Shown here: positions 1 to 12,540 of the stretch, one piece after another
Layout of the letters: every line of letters begins with the position of its first letter
How positions within the stretch are numbered: position 1 is the stretch's first letter
Assembly: GCA_031216915.1 (NCBI GenBank)
Contig: CM062297.1
Span: 828,036,786 to 828,100,785, forward strand
DNA length: 64,000 nt
Reading direction: 5' to 3'
Source: Pictodentalium vernedei
Taxonomy: Eukaryota; Mollusca; Scaphopoda; Dentaliida; Dentaliidae
Notes under the pieces: model-generated
What the model saw: only the letters and a program-made list of their open reading frames with translations
The model's database searches: none
What the model was told of the DNA's origin: nothing
Made by a program: the position numbers and the translations under genes

Positions 1-1099
1 TCTTGTTCGCAGAGTTACGGAGATGTCTTTCAAAAGTGTGCCTCTGTCGTCATAGTTAATGAAGAGCTAGCGGCAATAAGTGCTCATGGAATATGTCTAT
101 CGCCTAAGAGGTCCCTTGTAGGATCGACGGAGTGACATTCGCTAGCTCACCCGGTGTAGCGTACATTCATCGAATGGTTCGGCTGCCGGGTTCGTCCGTT
201 GCGGTCTAGGCAGGAGATTTGGGTGATGCGAGCACTATAATTACTTTAGTACTCACCCAGTGACGGCGGTTAGTCCGGTTCCTGGCTTGTCCAGGTCCGT
301 CCGGGCTGTGAGCGAGAGAGGTCCCTCTCTCGTCCAACAACATAGGGGACCGCATGTTGTGGTTCAGATATTTTACATTCGGAGCATATGTCCATCGGTC
401 GGGACGCTCCGTTATATTGACAGTCCGAGAGACTGTCGATAATGCTTCCTCATCCTCACAGCAGGGCATTCGACCGCACATTGGCTACGTGACCTCGAGT
501 ATCCGATCAGTTTCGTCATTCAGTGTTTCCACGGCGAACAGGTCACGCCATCCGGTAGCCAAGGGACACGAGGCCTATACACTCCGTTCGCTCGCATATT
601 AGTAGTATGCACGGGGTAACGATCACGGAACTTCCAGCGGCAATGCATTGTAGGACCGCTTCTCCACAGGCCTCAGTGACGAACGTGCTATCCGAGTTAG
701 CACAGTTTTTTCGCAGCATCCCAGCAATCGACAGTTTCTTAGTCGAATCAGGAATTATCTGATGGCGCTGGGTCGGTGCGGTCCACGGTTGCATCAGGTA
801 CGGACGACCGAACGCTTTATAGGGTCCGACAGGATGGCGAAAGGGATTCGAAAGATTTCGAGTTTTCCCTTTCGTAGCATCGGAAGCTGCCATTCATATC
901 TTCCGGCATTATCTTCCAGTGATTGTTATTTCGGACTACATTGCTGCGATGTTGGATAAGAGACTTATAGCGTCATTGGACACGGAATTTTGGATCGATT
1001 CAGGGACATTGTCCCTGACTTACCGACACAGTCCAATAATGTCATTAGAACATGTGTATTATTTATCGACGCTATATATACATATAAGCCTGCTACCAA

Positions 1100-2100
1100 G
1101 CATGATAGTTTAGTTTCTTGTCTGCAATGCTCATTTCTGCCTTTTTATCATTTACACGAATAATTTATTTTGGCAGAACAGGGCATACCGAGAGTTCATA
1201 TGCGTCTAGACGGCGTGGTTAAAGACTGGAAATATTCTTTTTCGCCGTCTATGTCTTTTCCAACCACAATGTTGGAAACGACAATGATGTCTAATAGACT
1301 TAACTTAGACGCTTTATCATACGTAATCCACCTTACTGAGGCGTTATCATTACGTCATCAAGAGAAAGAATTACGGGATATTATCCTCAATGTGATTTCT
1401 TTTGAGGGCAGTAGTTTGTTCACGTATAACTCCGCCCTTCAGTGGCTGATTGGAGTTGGTTAGACGTGACGCAGCCCTAGCTACATCCACGCGCGTGGAT
1501 AGTAAGGTGAAGAACTCTCTGAGTCGCTTCGTTCTCGGAGAAGCTTCTCTTCGACGGCAACTTTTCAGCAATCCATGAATTGCTCGATTTACACGTTCTC
1601 TTGTCTATCTAGTGTTGCAAGAGATTCAGACTGGGGCAAACATTCGGTGGTTGACTCAGAGAGTGCCACTGCAGTTGCCGGATCTGAGTTTTATAATTAT
1701 GACGGTTGCCAGTCAAACAGGTTGGGATATAATATTGATCCCAACGGATTCGAAGTGCCAGGGTCTTTGGGTTCCGCAGTCTCTAAGTAAGCACTTATCT
1801 TCCGTGGAATAATGTTTTTTTAGGCTTGCTTTATGTCATTGGATGAACATTATTCAGAAACGCATGTCCAAATCCTGTCCGTTAATTCGACAGTAGTGGC
1901 GTATCTCCGGAACCAGGGAGGCACTCATTCGTTTCCGTTATTCAATTTAATGGAAAGAATCCTTCTGTTTGTTATAGTACACCAAGTTCTGTTTCGGTCC
2001 GTCATATTCCGGGTCGTCTGATTGTTTTACCGGACTCCCGTTCACTTATGGGTCGCTTGTTGCCGTCAGAATGGACTCTCAACAAACAAGTATTCAATCA
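1100..2100 (+). mobile_element. DIRS-like retroelement remnant, RT/RNase H part
   Basis: Translations of this stretch resemble the end of the reverse transcriptase and the RNase H of DIRS-type tyrosine-recombinase retroelements. Short blocks are visible: a VPLQLPDLSF-like segment followed by MTVASQTGW near 1640-1720, and VNSTVVAYLRNQGGTHS near 1880-1930. The same NSTVVAY..GGTHS block occurs in the minus-strand DIRS-like remnant near 16 kb, so the two belong to related families. The copy is an old fossil with many breaks and no defendable ends. The first kilobase of the window may be more of the same element, but I recognise no domain there. Confidence 0.6.
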
Positions 2101-4080
2101 GATTTGCTATCAATGGGAGCGCCCAATGATAATTTATTTACGACACAACTTGCTTGTCAATTGCAGACGTATGTGTTTGCTTGTCCGGATCTCTGAGCTA
2201 ATGTTGTTAACGCTCTATTGATCTAATAGGACGGAATGATAGGATATGCGTATCCTCCTGCGCTGTTGTTTCAGCAAGTATTGCTAAGATAAACAACCAC
2301 AATACATTTCTGTTGATAGCATCTGTCTTCACAGAGACCGTGGGTAAATTTACTCTGATGTCTACTGTGGGACTTAACGCGAAATCTTCCTCAATGAGAG
2401 GATCTTTTTTCGCTGGGTAAAATCGTGTCATCTTTATCACAACCCGCAAGGTCGCAACCTTCACGTATTCCGTTGTGTGGTCCTTAAGGCATTGTAAGCA
2501 TTGTACTGGACGAGCTTTGGACGCAATTTCTTACTATAGGAGAACCTCTTCTTCGCTATTCTATGCGGCTAAAGTGGAGGCTCTTCCGTCGTTGGTGTAG
2601 GGATCACTATGTTGATATTGTTGATCCCTCCATACTAGTCATTGCAACTTTTTAGTATACTTGTTTGACAAGATCTACTGCAGCCTGTTATTATTAAGGT
2701 TATAGGTTTATGTTACCTCATACCTATGCACTCTATGATAGTTTACAATTGAGTCTTATGTCTCTTTATCTAAGTCACTTAGTAACTTTTTGATAAATAG
2801 ACTTAGAATCATTAGATTAAATTCCTATATGGAATTTACCTTCGGTTCTTATTTAGCTAAGTAATCATTTGAGCCTCTGGAAACAGTAGTTTTCAAATTC
2901 TGACCTTTTAGACAGTAATTCTGTTGGCTTCTCTTTTACTGAAGAGTCAGTGAGTTTCATGCACTATCGGTGGATGATTTTCACTTTCGTAGTTTCGGAA
3001 TCACTACTTCCTTTACTATTTAGGTTGGATTTTTGCATAAGAGTTAGGCTCCTAATTAATATCCGGAACCTATTGTTATTATTAAGGTCCTTCCGTCTTC
3101 GTACGGGCATAGGCCTTTACTCTGTCCGGTTAGAGTTTATGTATTTATAAACAGATATCTGTTTATTACTATGGGCGTAAGCTTCTTCTGTCTTTGATGC
3201 CTAATAGAAGGATGTTACGCTCCATTCTATTGCTAATGGATTAAATTAACTATCGATACTGCTTATGGTATATCTTTGACTCAGCAGTTGTGTTTGAGAT
3301 TTCGGCTCATGAAGTAAGAGTTCTTCTACATCTTGGGCTTACATTAATAGTGTCGCTATTATAGATTTTTGAAGGCTGCTCATTGCGCTCAGCCATCCAC
3401 ATTCATGAATTTTTATCTCAGAAATATTGAGTCCATTTCTGGAGGCCTCTATTGTTAGGTCTATTATCTACTGCTCAGAATGTCATTCACTTAACAGTTG
3501 CTACTATAGCTAGGTAGGCTGTCGGTTTCGGCAGTGACTCCGTTCTGCTGCCCTCTTTGCTCTGGGCTATTTGACCCAGGGCAAGAAAAAGGGGGGGGGG
3601 GGGGGAGGGTGTTCCCTTGGGTCACCTGTTTTACTATGAAAACAAGGGGATACCTCCTCTGGAGTTAGTAATTCTGAGCTGTTATTGGGATGGTTGTTTA
3701 GTGAGAAGTTTGTTTTAAAAATTCATTCAAGTCTTAGTTTTTAAAGTATAGCTTTTGAATATAGCACGTGTCAACGGACATGATTATACAATCCTCAGAC
3801 ACTTTTAAGGAGTATAAAGAGTCTCTATTTTCTAGACTTACTTTATTTATTGGCTTACTTTAAAAATTATTAGTATAAGGATTATACTAGATATTAATAG
3901 AGTACATGGATGTATGACGCTCAATTTTGGAAGGTGTTGTATCTTTCTAATTTATCATAAATAAGAAAGATACATGTAAGGCCAAATACTTCTTTTTCCC
4001 TAGAGGGGATGACTCTATTTTATATAATTGAGCGTATTCCATCCTGCTCTATGTCCTTGGCCCTCCAGCCTTTTTACTAT
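2100..4080. other. AT-rich stretch without recognisable genes
   Basis: Reading frames are short and no domain is recognisable. This may be the decayed 3' part of the DIRS-like remnant, where a tyrosine recombinase would lie, but I see no catalytic block to prove it. A G-run of about 14 bases sits near 3591-3605. Confidence 0.4.
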
Positions 4081-4082
4081 TC

Positions 4083-4480
4083 AGCTACGTCTGGGTCATT
4101 GGTACAGTATAAAAATGTTAAAAAATTTATAGTAATTTATATATTTTTTATACTTACCAATGACCCAGACGGGGATGGCCCTCCCAGGAGTTGGGAACTC
4201 TTACCTCCCCGCTGAGTACATAGCGCTTACCAGGCACTGGTTATTAGAATGATTAATGGCGCCAATTTCGGAACGTCCTTGACACTGTGCATGCGCAGTA
4301 GAGGTGAAGTGTGGAGGGCCATTCAGGACATGTTTTCTTTGGTTTTAGATGCAAATTTTGGGGATTGGGGGGCAAAATTTGTGTTTGGCCCTATATTTTA
4401 AGAGTTAGCACCAGCTATGTCTGGGTCATTGGTAAGTATAAAAAATATATAAATTACTATAAATTTTTCAACTTTTCTAC
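4083..4480. mobile_element. Miniature foldback element
   Basis: CGTCTGGGTCATTGGTA at 4088-4104 is exactly inverted as TACCAATGACCCAGACG at 4155-4171, with an AT-rich middle. The right half of this hairpin occurs again, inverted, at about 4415-4478. The unit is therefore a foldback with nested inverted repeats and no coding capacity. I cannot fix a target duplication. Confidence 0.5.
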
Positions 4481-4864
4481 ATCAGTGCACAGAAGATTTA
4501 TGAGATAACAAATTTGCCTTCATAGTGAGGAGTTGTTGAGCCCTGAATTCAACATCATTTACAGTTTGCTATTGCTGATATTGACTGTGTGTGAGATGAC
4601 AGTCTACAAGTGACATAATACCATATCATCTTGTATAAACTGTAACAACTGATATTTGTTACTGATGTCAATTTAAAATATAGTTACTTTATTTTGTGTT
4701 TGTTTTCTCTCTCTTTACATTCATTTGCAACAGAATCCTTTGCAGTTCGACAAAAATTTCAGTTGAAATAATCAACTTCCTGCCCACTAATGTCCAATAT
4801 ATAGTGCTCGTCTCCACATACAGAATCAATTATAACCCATCTTAACTATGGAAACAAGGGTACC

Positions 4865-5371
4865 CAGGGCTTGGAGAAGTTAAAATTTCATGAACATGTT
4901 AACGTGTTAAATAATCCTGTGTTAACAAGTTGACGTTAAATGTTAAAATGAACAAAATTTTAATAACTTAAGCCATTTTTATTCATTTGAATATGATTAA
5001 ACTTACGCACAGTTCGTCTCTTGAGTTCCAATCTGTTCTATGTGCCTACTGGCACATAGAACACATTGGAAATCAGGGGACAAGTAGTTAATATAATTCT
5101 CTCAGGTTATCGTAAATTCTAACATTCAGCAATGTTTTCATTTAAGAAGACAATCGCTGCGGCCGTATCCATAGAAAGAGACATCCACCATTGCTCAAGT
5201 ACCAGTCCTTACATGGAAAATAGGTGTTCAGATGAAGCTGACATTACTCTATCCCCAAATATTATACAATTATAATCTTCAAAGTTGAACCTTGTTAACT
5301 TCGTTAAATTTTTTTAAGATTAAAATAATTTAACATGTTAACGTTTGAAATTTTAACTGCTCCCAGCCCTG
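4865..5371. mobile_element. hAT-type MITE, copy 1
   Basis: The left end reads CAGGGCTTGGAGAAGTTAA and the right end TTTTAACTGCTCCCAGCCCTG, which are inverted relatives. The inside is rich in AACGTGTTAA and GTTAAC motifs and holds a central hairpin around TGTGCC...GGCACA near 5040. Flanking 8-mers AGGGTACC and GTAGTACC match at 5 of 8 positions, fitting a decayed hAT target duplication. Other copies lie at 17427-17908 and 40982-41654, with a fragment near 38000. Confidence 0.75.
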
Positions 5372-5635
5372 GTAGTACCCTATGGGAGGTCAGAGCTGGC
5401 AGGTGCTCGCCAGGTCAGCATTAAAACTATATGTATGATGCGCATTTTTGTTGAGAACAGGCTGATTGACAGTGGGTTGGGCAGTAGTTTGGGGCAATTC
5501 ATCCTTAGTAAAGCAGTTCGGTTTACTGGTAAAATATGACTGTAAGGGTCCACAAAGTAGATTTTTTGTTTCTCATGCATTCATTGCATTTTTTGGTAAA
5601 ATTGCATGTGTGGGGACAGTTTTTATTTTATTTTG

Positions 5636-7432
5636 AGCTCACCTGACGGAAAGTCAGGGGAGCTCAAGTGATCACTTTCTGTCCGTCATCCGTCTGGCAT
5701 GAACTTTACATTATCAACATCTCCTCATAAATCACAGGACTGAATTGAATCAAATTTGATATATATGTTTCATATCATATGTCAATTCAAAGTTGTTCGA
5801 ATAAATTTGCCACACATACGGGGAGCACAACAAGGTGCATTATTCTGATGCACCCATAAATCGTTTTCCAAAATTAAAAAAAAAAAATCTCTTCTTCTCC
5901 AGGACTATCAGTTAGAATCTTTTGATATTTGGTATCCAACATCATCTTTCAGGGAGTCAGATTCAAGTGTGTTCAAATTGAGTCACTGGGCTCATATTTG
6001 GGCTCCTTGTAGGAGCCCCAATTTTAACTTAGTGCAATATGAGGAAATTTATTTTAAAATCTTCTTCTTCAGCTCCACCAGTCAGAATGCTTTCATATTT
6101 GGTATACAGCATCTCCAGGAGATCAGATTCAAGTTTGTTCATATCGAATCCATGGTTAATATTTGGTCTCGCTGTGGGAGCCTAAATTTTAAATCAGTGC
6201 AATATGAGAGAATTTATTTAAAAATCTTCTCCAGAACTATCAATCAGAATCTTTTGGTATTTGGTACACTACATTTATAGGGGGGTCAGATTCAAGTTTG
6301 TTCAAATCTGTTCTCTGAGTTAATATTTGGTCTCTCTATTGGAGCTCAAAGTTTAACTTAGTGCAATATGATGAAATTTCTTTAAAAATATTCTTCTTCA
6401 AAATCCACCAGTCAGAATGTGTGCATATTTGGTACCCAACATCTCCAGATGGGGCAGATCAAATCTGTTCTCTGAGTTAATATTTGGTCCCCTCTATTGG
6501 AGCCCAAAGTTTAACTTAGTGCAATATGATGAAATTTCTTTAAAAATATTCTTCTTCAAAATCCACCAGTCAGAATGTGTGCATATTTGGTACCCAACAT
6601 CTCCAGATGGGTCAGATTCAATTTTGTTCAAATCGAGTCTGGGTTAATATTTCAGCTTCCTATGGGAACCCAATTTTAACTTAGTACAATGTGAGGAAAT
6701 TTCTGTAAAAATCTTCTTCAGATCCACCAGTCAGAATGCTTTCATATTTGGTATACAACATGTCTATGGGTGGTCAGATCTCTGGAGGTGGGGCAGATTC
6801 AGTATTGTTAAAATGGGGTCCTTGGGTTAATATTTTGTCTCCCTGGAGGCCTATGTTTGACTTGGTGCAATATGGAGAAATTTCTTCAAAAATCTTCTTC
6901 AAATCCTCCAGTCAGCATGCTTTCATATTTGGTATACAACATCTCGGAGTGGGGGGGGGGGGGGGGGGAGGGGGGAGGAATGTTAAAAATATTCTTCTTC
7001 AGATTCACCAGTCAGAATTCTTTCATATTTATTATATAACATCTCAGGGGAGGGGGGGGGGGGGGGGGTCAGATTCAAGTTTGTTCAATTTGAGTCTCTG
7101 GCTTGATATTTGGGCTCTCTTTGGGGTGGGGTGCAGGTTAGATTCAAATTTGTTCAAATCCATTTTTTAGTTCTTTTCCATAAAATTTGCCTTTCAAACT
7201 AAAGTGACATGACAACCCTTGGAAGTTTTGGCAGTGCTTGTCTACAGCTGATAGAATTGGAAGCAGTCAAGGAGACCTATGATAATCATCTGACAGGGAC
7301 ACCAGAGCTATGATTATTTTTATGACTTCATTCCTATGTAGTGTTGATGAACCATGACTAACTAAATGTGACCCAAAAATCTTCTTTGAACCACTTTGTC
7401 AGCTGAGCGATTAAGGCCCCTTGGGGCCTCTT
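5636..7432 (+). mobile_element. Non-coding element with internal ~160-bp tandem repeats
   Basis: The stretch opens with GAGCTCACCTGACGGAAAG and a short hairpin, includes CTGTCCGTCATCCGTCTGG, and closes with CCCTTGGGGCCTCTTG. This start and end style is familiar from bivalve genomes. Between about 5900 and 7170 a unit of about 160 bp is repeated roughly eight times. Each unit carries ATTTGGTAT(A/C)CAACAT, TTTAACTTAGTGCAATATGA and CACCAGTCAGAATG. G-runs near 6950-6975 and 7049-7067 interrupt it. Open frames here are side effects of the repeat and are not called as genes. Confidence 0.65.
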
Positions 7433-8470
7433 GTTTATTTTTGTAATTATTTCTTTGCCATCAAAAGTTTATGTTCTTGGTTTGTTTTATGTTTTAGGCC
7501 TCATGATCCACACAATTTCATGGGTGGTGGTGCATTTTGTCCTTTAATTGCAAAAAGGCTTTGCAATGTTAGTGCATTGCAAAGCCTTGTTGCACTCAAG
7601 GGACAAATTTATCAAGTTTATTAACTTTGGTAAAATATCAGACATAAACCATGTAAATTTTTATTAGCTTAAATTGACAAAGTCAAGATAAGCTATTGCC
7701 ATCATGGGTGCGGAAGTCTGTGAGTCTGTTCACATTTTCTTTGACACAGGCTGCACCCTGTAGTTCTTGTCTGATCATCACGAAATTTCATATGCAGGTT
7801 CGAGGTCATGTCTTCATGTCATCTTTTGGACGCAATTGGTCAACCATTACGATTGTGAGAGCCCAAAACCCAAAAACCTTTAGCACAATCTGCAGGTCGT
7901 TTTTATGAAGGGATTTTATTGTAACTTCGTAGGTTGGCTCTCTATAATGTCTAGATGAGAATGTCCTATTTTGGTTGGGTTCAGACAACCGTGACTGCTG
8001 AACCGTCACATGACCTAGATTGCTTTAGCAAAGTCAGTGAGTTATATTTATGAAGGGATTTCATTGTAATTTTGCAGGCTGACTCGTTTTGGAATGATTT
8101 TATTGTAACTTGGTAACATTGGTTGAAATACATGAAATACATTAACTGTGAGGGCCACATTAACCCACCCCTCAATTCTTCAGTACAGTCTACACCACAA
8201 ATTATTTTTATTGAAACTAGCATACAGGGAACAGAAATTAATATATTCTCAATTATCACAATTTTTGTCTTATTTCATATTCTTTTCATAAGCATTAAAC
8301 ATTATCCTTTCGTCAAACACTACCCACAGTCAAGTTAAGCTACAGTGTCATTGACACTTTCATTAAGACATTTGTCATGAATTATCAGTATGAAGTGTAG
8401 ATATGCAAGTGGAAAGGAAATTAAGGAACTTTCAATTCTGGGTTTTTTCCCAAAGTTATATCCCTTTTTA
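7433..8470. repeat. Gene-free stretch with degraded ~135-bp repeat units
   Basis: I see no gene. Segments at about 7830-8120 (CCTTTAGCACAATCTGCAGG, then TTATGAAGGGATTTTATTG) are the reverse complement of the minisatellite unit at 16290-17160. This is one repeat family present in both orientations. Confidence 0.5.
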
Positions 8471-9120
8471 TATGCCCGTTTTGAAAAAAAACGAGTCGTA
8501 TTATGGTTTACCGCTGTCCGTCCGTCTGTCTGTCCTGTGACACGTCATACGATAACTCAAGAATGCTTTGAGAGATTTCATGATTTTTGGGTAGGTGGTG
8601 TATATCGATGGAGGGAAGCTCCCTTTCGTTTAGTGTCGCCGTTCGATTAGTCATTCCAGAGTTATGGGACTTTATTACTCAGAAAATTGTTGATTTTTTT
8701 ACACGTCGTACAATAACTCGAGAACGCTTTGAGAGATTTTCGTGATTTTTGGGTAGGTGGTGTATATCGATGGAGGGAAGCTCCCTTTCGTTTAGTGTCG
8801 CCGTTCGATTAGTCATTCCTGAGTTATGGGACTTTATTTTTCACATGTTGAACAATAACTTGAAAATGCTTAGAGCAATTTTCATGATTTTTTGGTTGCA
8901 AGTATATGTTGATAGAAGGAATCTCCCTTTCGATTTGTGTCGCTGTCCGATTTGTCATTCCAGAGTTACGGGACTTTATTCATCAAAATACAGGCAATTT
9001 TCCACATGTTGGACTTTGAGCAATTTTCATGATTTTTTGGTGGCAAGTATATGTAACCTGACAAGTACACATGTATACTCGTATTGTGTGGTTCCCTCTT
9101 GTAATTAATAACGGGCGTAT
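8470..9120. mobile_element. Short-TIR element with internal tandem repeats
   Basis: The left edge ATATGCCCGTT and the right edge AACGGGCGTAT form an 11-bp inverted repeat with one mismatch. Inside, a unit of about 165 bp is repeated about three times: CACGTCATACGATAACTC, GAGAGATTTCATGATTTTTGG, then CGATGGAGGGAAGCTCCC. It is non-coding. The end style is common in bivalve genomes. Confidence 0.5.
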
Positions 9121-9319
9121 CATGCGCTCATGGCGCAGCTGTTTATTATTTTTGAATATCACAGATGTTTGTCTGTTTAACTCCTCCTCCATTTCTTGAC
9201 GGATTCTTTTTTTAAATTTGTTGTGAAGAATGAGCATGAAGTGTAGATTTACATAGTTTTGCTTCCACAGTTCCTTTTTTCCAGAGTTCTCTGGACCCGA
9301 TGAAATACACTATCCACTA

Positions 9320-9561
9320 TTAACCCTTTACCCAACGAATCGGCCGCATCTGCCTGCGTAATATGCAAATTCAGCAGTTGAAAAAATAATATTTTTCAAA
9401 AATTTTTAACAAAACCCTATCATGTGGCCCCTCGTTGGAACGAGCTTGCTCCAACGAGGGGGGTCATATGATATGGTTTTATTGAAATGTTTTGAAAAAT
9501 TAGAAAAAATGATATTTAAAATAATAAATTTTGATACCGTCTGTGGTGGGTAAAGGGTTAA
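9320..9561. mobile_element. piggyBac-type palindromic MITE, copy A
   Basis: The element is bounded by TTAA on both sides. Ends are CCCTTTACCCAACG and TGGGTAAAGGG. A central hairpin, CCCCTCGTTGGAACGAGC against GCTCCAACGAGGGG, spans about 9428-9462. It sits inside the LINE: on either side the LINE reads GPDEIHYPLL and then CATCTGTCTCAAATC, so a single TTAA was the target. TTAA duplication with a CCC/GGG terminus is characteristic of the piggyBac superfamily. Confidence 0.85.
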
Positions 9562-10207
9562 TACATCTGTCTCAAATCTAACGAACTTTGCTATCAATTT
9601 TCAATGACATATGGGAGACTGGCCAGTTTCCACCTTCCTGGCAAAAAGCAATAGTAATTCCCATTCTAGGGGATGATAAAGATTACAGCATTTCAAGTAA
9701 TTACATACTTATTGCATTGACAAGTTGCCTGTGTAAAACCATGGAAAGGATGATCAGTGATCGACTTGTTTTGTTTCTGGAGTCGAACAATCTACTCGAG
9801 AATGTTCACTGTGGTTTCAGAAGCAAGAGAAGTGTCGTGGATAATTCGGTTAGACTTGAAACGTTCATCAGAAATGCCATTGCCAGAAGAGGTCGCGGTC
9901 ACCATCTTCTTTGATCTGAAGAAAGCATATGACACTACGTGGACGCATGGGATTTTAAAAGAACATTTTAACATGGGGTTGAGAGGGCATATGCCTCTTT
10001 TTACAGATTTTTTTAAGGATTGTCAATTTCAGCTTCATGTTAGATCTACAGTATCTGATCCCCACGAACAAGAAGTTGGGATTCCTCAGGGAAGCATTTT
10101 ATCCGTTATCCTTTTCTCGATGAAAATCGATAGCATCATTGACACGATTGCTATTGCTGGTTACCTGGTCAATTGAGAATATGGTAGACTCGTCATTGCA
10201 TATTGAT

Positions 10208-10762
10208 GATTTTTAGCTCAACTTGACAATGTCAAATATGAGCTTTTGGGATGGGTTGCGATCCGTCGTCCGTCCGTACGTCTGTACATCAATACGTACG
10301 TCTGTCCGTCCACAATTCCTTCAGCACACCCTATAGATCGCAGCTCTCATCCGATTAGTTCTAAATTTCATATATGTCTTTAATGTCTGGATGGAAGCTG
10401 TAAATTTTTTTCGAACTTCGTTGAAAAACATGACCGGCAAAAGCCATCTTGTATTTTGATATAAATTGTCAAACAATTCCTTGTGGACCATTCCTTTAGT
10501 AGACCCTGTAGGTCGCACCTTTCCTCCGATCCTTTTCAAATTTCATATGTAGCTTTGGTATGATGTATTGTCTGTAGAAACTTGAGTGAATGACTTGCCA
10601 TTTCTGGATCTTTCTATTTAGTTTAGTCCCGTCTTGGACAAGTTGAGCTGCAGTGTCAGTGACACTTTCATTTAATCTGCTATAGCAGCAAAACTTGAAT
10701 GCCATCCAGTACAGGTTTCTTCAGCTGTGCTAAATTATAGTAAACAAATGGCCACAGAAAAT
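10208..10762. mobile_element. Unclassified insertion inside the LINE
   Basis: LINE coding similarity stops after the HIDDF block at about 10207 and resumes with KFSKVKTNCIHFCN at about 10763. The intervening DNA begins TAGCTCAACTTGAC, contains GATCCGTCGTCCGTCCGTAC and has no coding potential. It resembles the non-coding CCGTCCGTC-bearing elements elsewhere in the window. Clear terminal repeats are not visible. Confidence 0.5.
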
Positions 10763-11296
10763 GTTTTTTAAGTTCTCAAAGGTCAAAACAAATTGTATAC
10801 ATTTTTGTAACCTTTGGAAATATCACCTCGATCTGGGGTTGAAAATGGTTTTACTCAACCTCAAGTTGAAGAACCCTCTTATTTTGGAACCTCGTAAAAG
10901 GTTGAATACTCTCACGTCTGACCAATATGATATCGTGTTTTGCTGGTTACCTGGACATATCGGCATCTCTGGCAACACCGGGGTAGACAGTGCAGCAAAA
11001 CAAGCTAAATTAATAGACCACATTCTTTTAAATTGCACTGATTTTAATCAAGCCAGAAGGCAGTTTTCACTGTAAGATCTCTTGAGATCTACTTTATCAT
11101 ATGAGCCCACACAAAATTCTATCATTTCGTAAAGTAATCAACCTTTTTAGTAAATTAAAAAAAAATAAAAATTTCTAAACTGGACTCCAGTTTTAAATCA
11201 TCAGCTTGATTTATAATCTATTCCCTTTTCTTGTATCCTCAACCATTACTGTTGACACCACTCTTGTGTATCCATTTTTGGTGAAATTATTCCCTA

Positions 11297-11347
<51 letters not shown>

Positions 11348-11375
11348 AATGTTTCCAGAGATGTGTACCTTTTTG

Positions 11376-12540
11376 TGTCGCCTGCCCCACGAAGTGGGGA
11401 GCGACATATAGGGATTACTTTTGTAGTCTTGCGTCGTCCGCATCACACTTTCTCTTATCCGCCACTCCTCTTTAACCTATGAATGGATTTTGATGAAACT
11501 TTCAGTGATTCTTTATCACATAATGGCATTGTGCACCTCCTATTTTATTTTTTGATCCGCTGTATTTTTTCCAGAGCTATGCCCCTTTTCCACCTAGAAT
11601 TCTGTCTGAAACGCCTTGGAGTGTCTCTTATCCGCCACTCCTCTTTAACCTATGAATGGATTTTGATGAAGCTTTCAGTGATTCTTTATCACATAATGGC
11701 ATTGTGCACCTCCTATTTTATTTTTTGATCCGCTGTATTTTTTCTAGAGTTATGCCCCTTTTCCTCTTAGAATTCTGTCTGAAATGCCTTGGAGTGTCTC
11801 TTATCCTCAACTCCTCTTTAACCTATGAATGGATTTTGATGAAACTTTCAGTGATTCTTTATCACATAATGGCATTGTGCACCTCCTATTTTATTTTTTG
11901 ATCCGCTGTATTTTTTCTAGAGTTATGCCCCTTTTCCACTTAGAATTCTGTCTGAAACGCCTTGGAGTGTCTCTTATCTGCCACACTCTTTAACCTATGA
12001 ATGGATTTTGATGAAACTTTCAGTGATTCTTTATCACATAATGGCATTGTGCACCTCCTATTTTATTTTTTGATCCGCTGTATTTTTTCCAGAGTTATGC
12101 CCCTTTTCCACTTAGAATTCTGTCTGAAACGCCTTGGAGTGTCTCTTATCCGCCACTCCTCTTTAACCTATGAATGGATTTTGATGAAACTTTCAGTGAT
12201 TCTTTATCACATAATGGCATTGTGCACCTCCTATTTTATTTTTTGATCCGCTGTATTTTTCCAGAGTTATGCCCCTTTTCAACTTAGAATTCTGTCTGAA
12301 AACGCACTGGAGTGTATATATCTCAGTCATTGTCAGGTGGATTTTAATGATATTTGGTATGCACATGAACCAGGATGGGGGAAAGGATATCCACATACAA
12401 CCGTTATCATCCACACATTTTTTCAGAGTTATGTCCCTTTTTCGACTTGGAATTCCATATAACTTACATAGAAGAACTTGATTAACAAGGTTTGAGGTAA
12501 ATATTTAAAGACACGCTATTAAAATATAGTGCAGGCGACA
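11376..12540. mobile_element. TGTCGCCTGC-ended element with ~172-bp tandem repeats
   Basis: TGTCGCCTGC at 11376-11385 is exactly inverted as GCAGGCGACA at 12531-12540. Between them a unit of about 172 bp recurs about five times from roughly 11450 to 12330. Its marks are ATGAATGGATTTTGATGAA, CATTGTGCACCTCC, GATCCGCTGTATTTTT and GGAGTGTCTC. The similar 81-residue frames in each unit are repeat artefacts. A hairpin, CCCCACGAAGTGGGG, lies just inside the left end. Confidence 0.7.

Larger units (their letters stand above)
9276..11348 (+). mobile_element. LINE (Jockey-like) remnant, interrupted twice
   Basis: This is a 5'-truncated non-LTR retrotransposon. Reverse-transcriptase blocks include GPDEIHYPLL just before 9320, WETGQFPPSWQKAIVIPI near 9615-9665, CGFRSKRSVVDN near 9810, FFDLKKAYDTTW near 9908 and VGIPQGSILSV near 10075. 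A C-terminal part follows at 10763-11075, with an RNase H end (FCWLPGHIGISGN) and a terminal HILLNCTDFNQARRQF block. The 3' end is a (TAAA)n tail at 11298-11348. The RT is spread over two frames (9588-9914 and 9757-10176), so it carries at least one frameshift, and about 35 residues after the HIDDF block are missing where a second insertion sits. The copy is dead. Confidence 0.85.

Noticed and set aside
1-1000. Host gene or gag at the window start
   Set aside because: Several frames of 60-116 codons overlap on both strands, none with a recognisable domain.
11483-12246. Repeated 81-residue frames starting MDFDE
   Set aside because: They are the same tandem unit read in one frame; stops and ends follow the repeat, not a protein.
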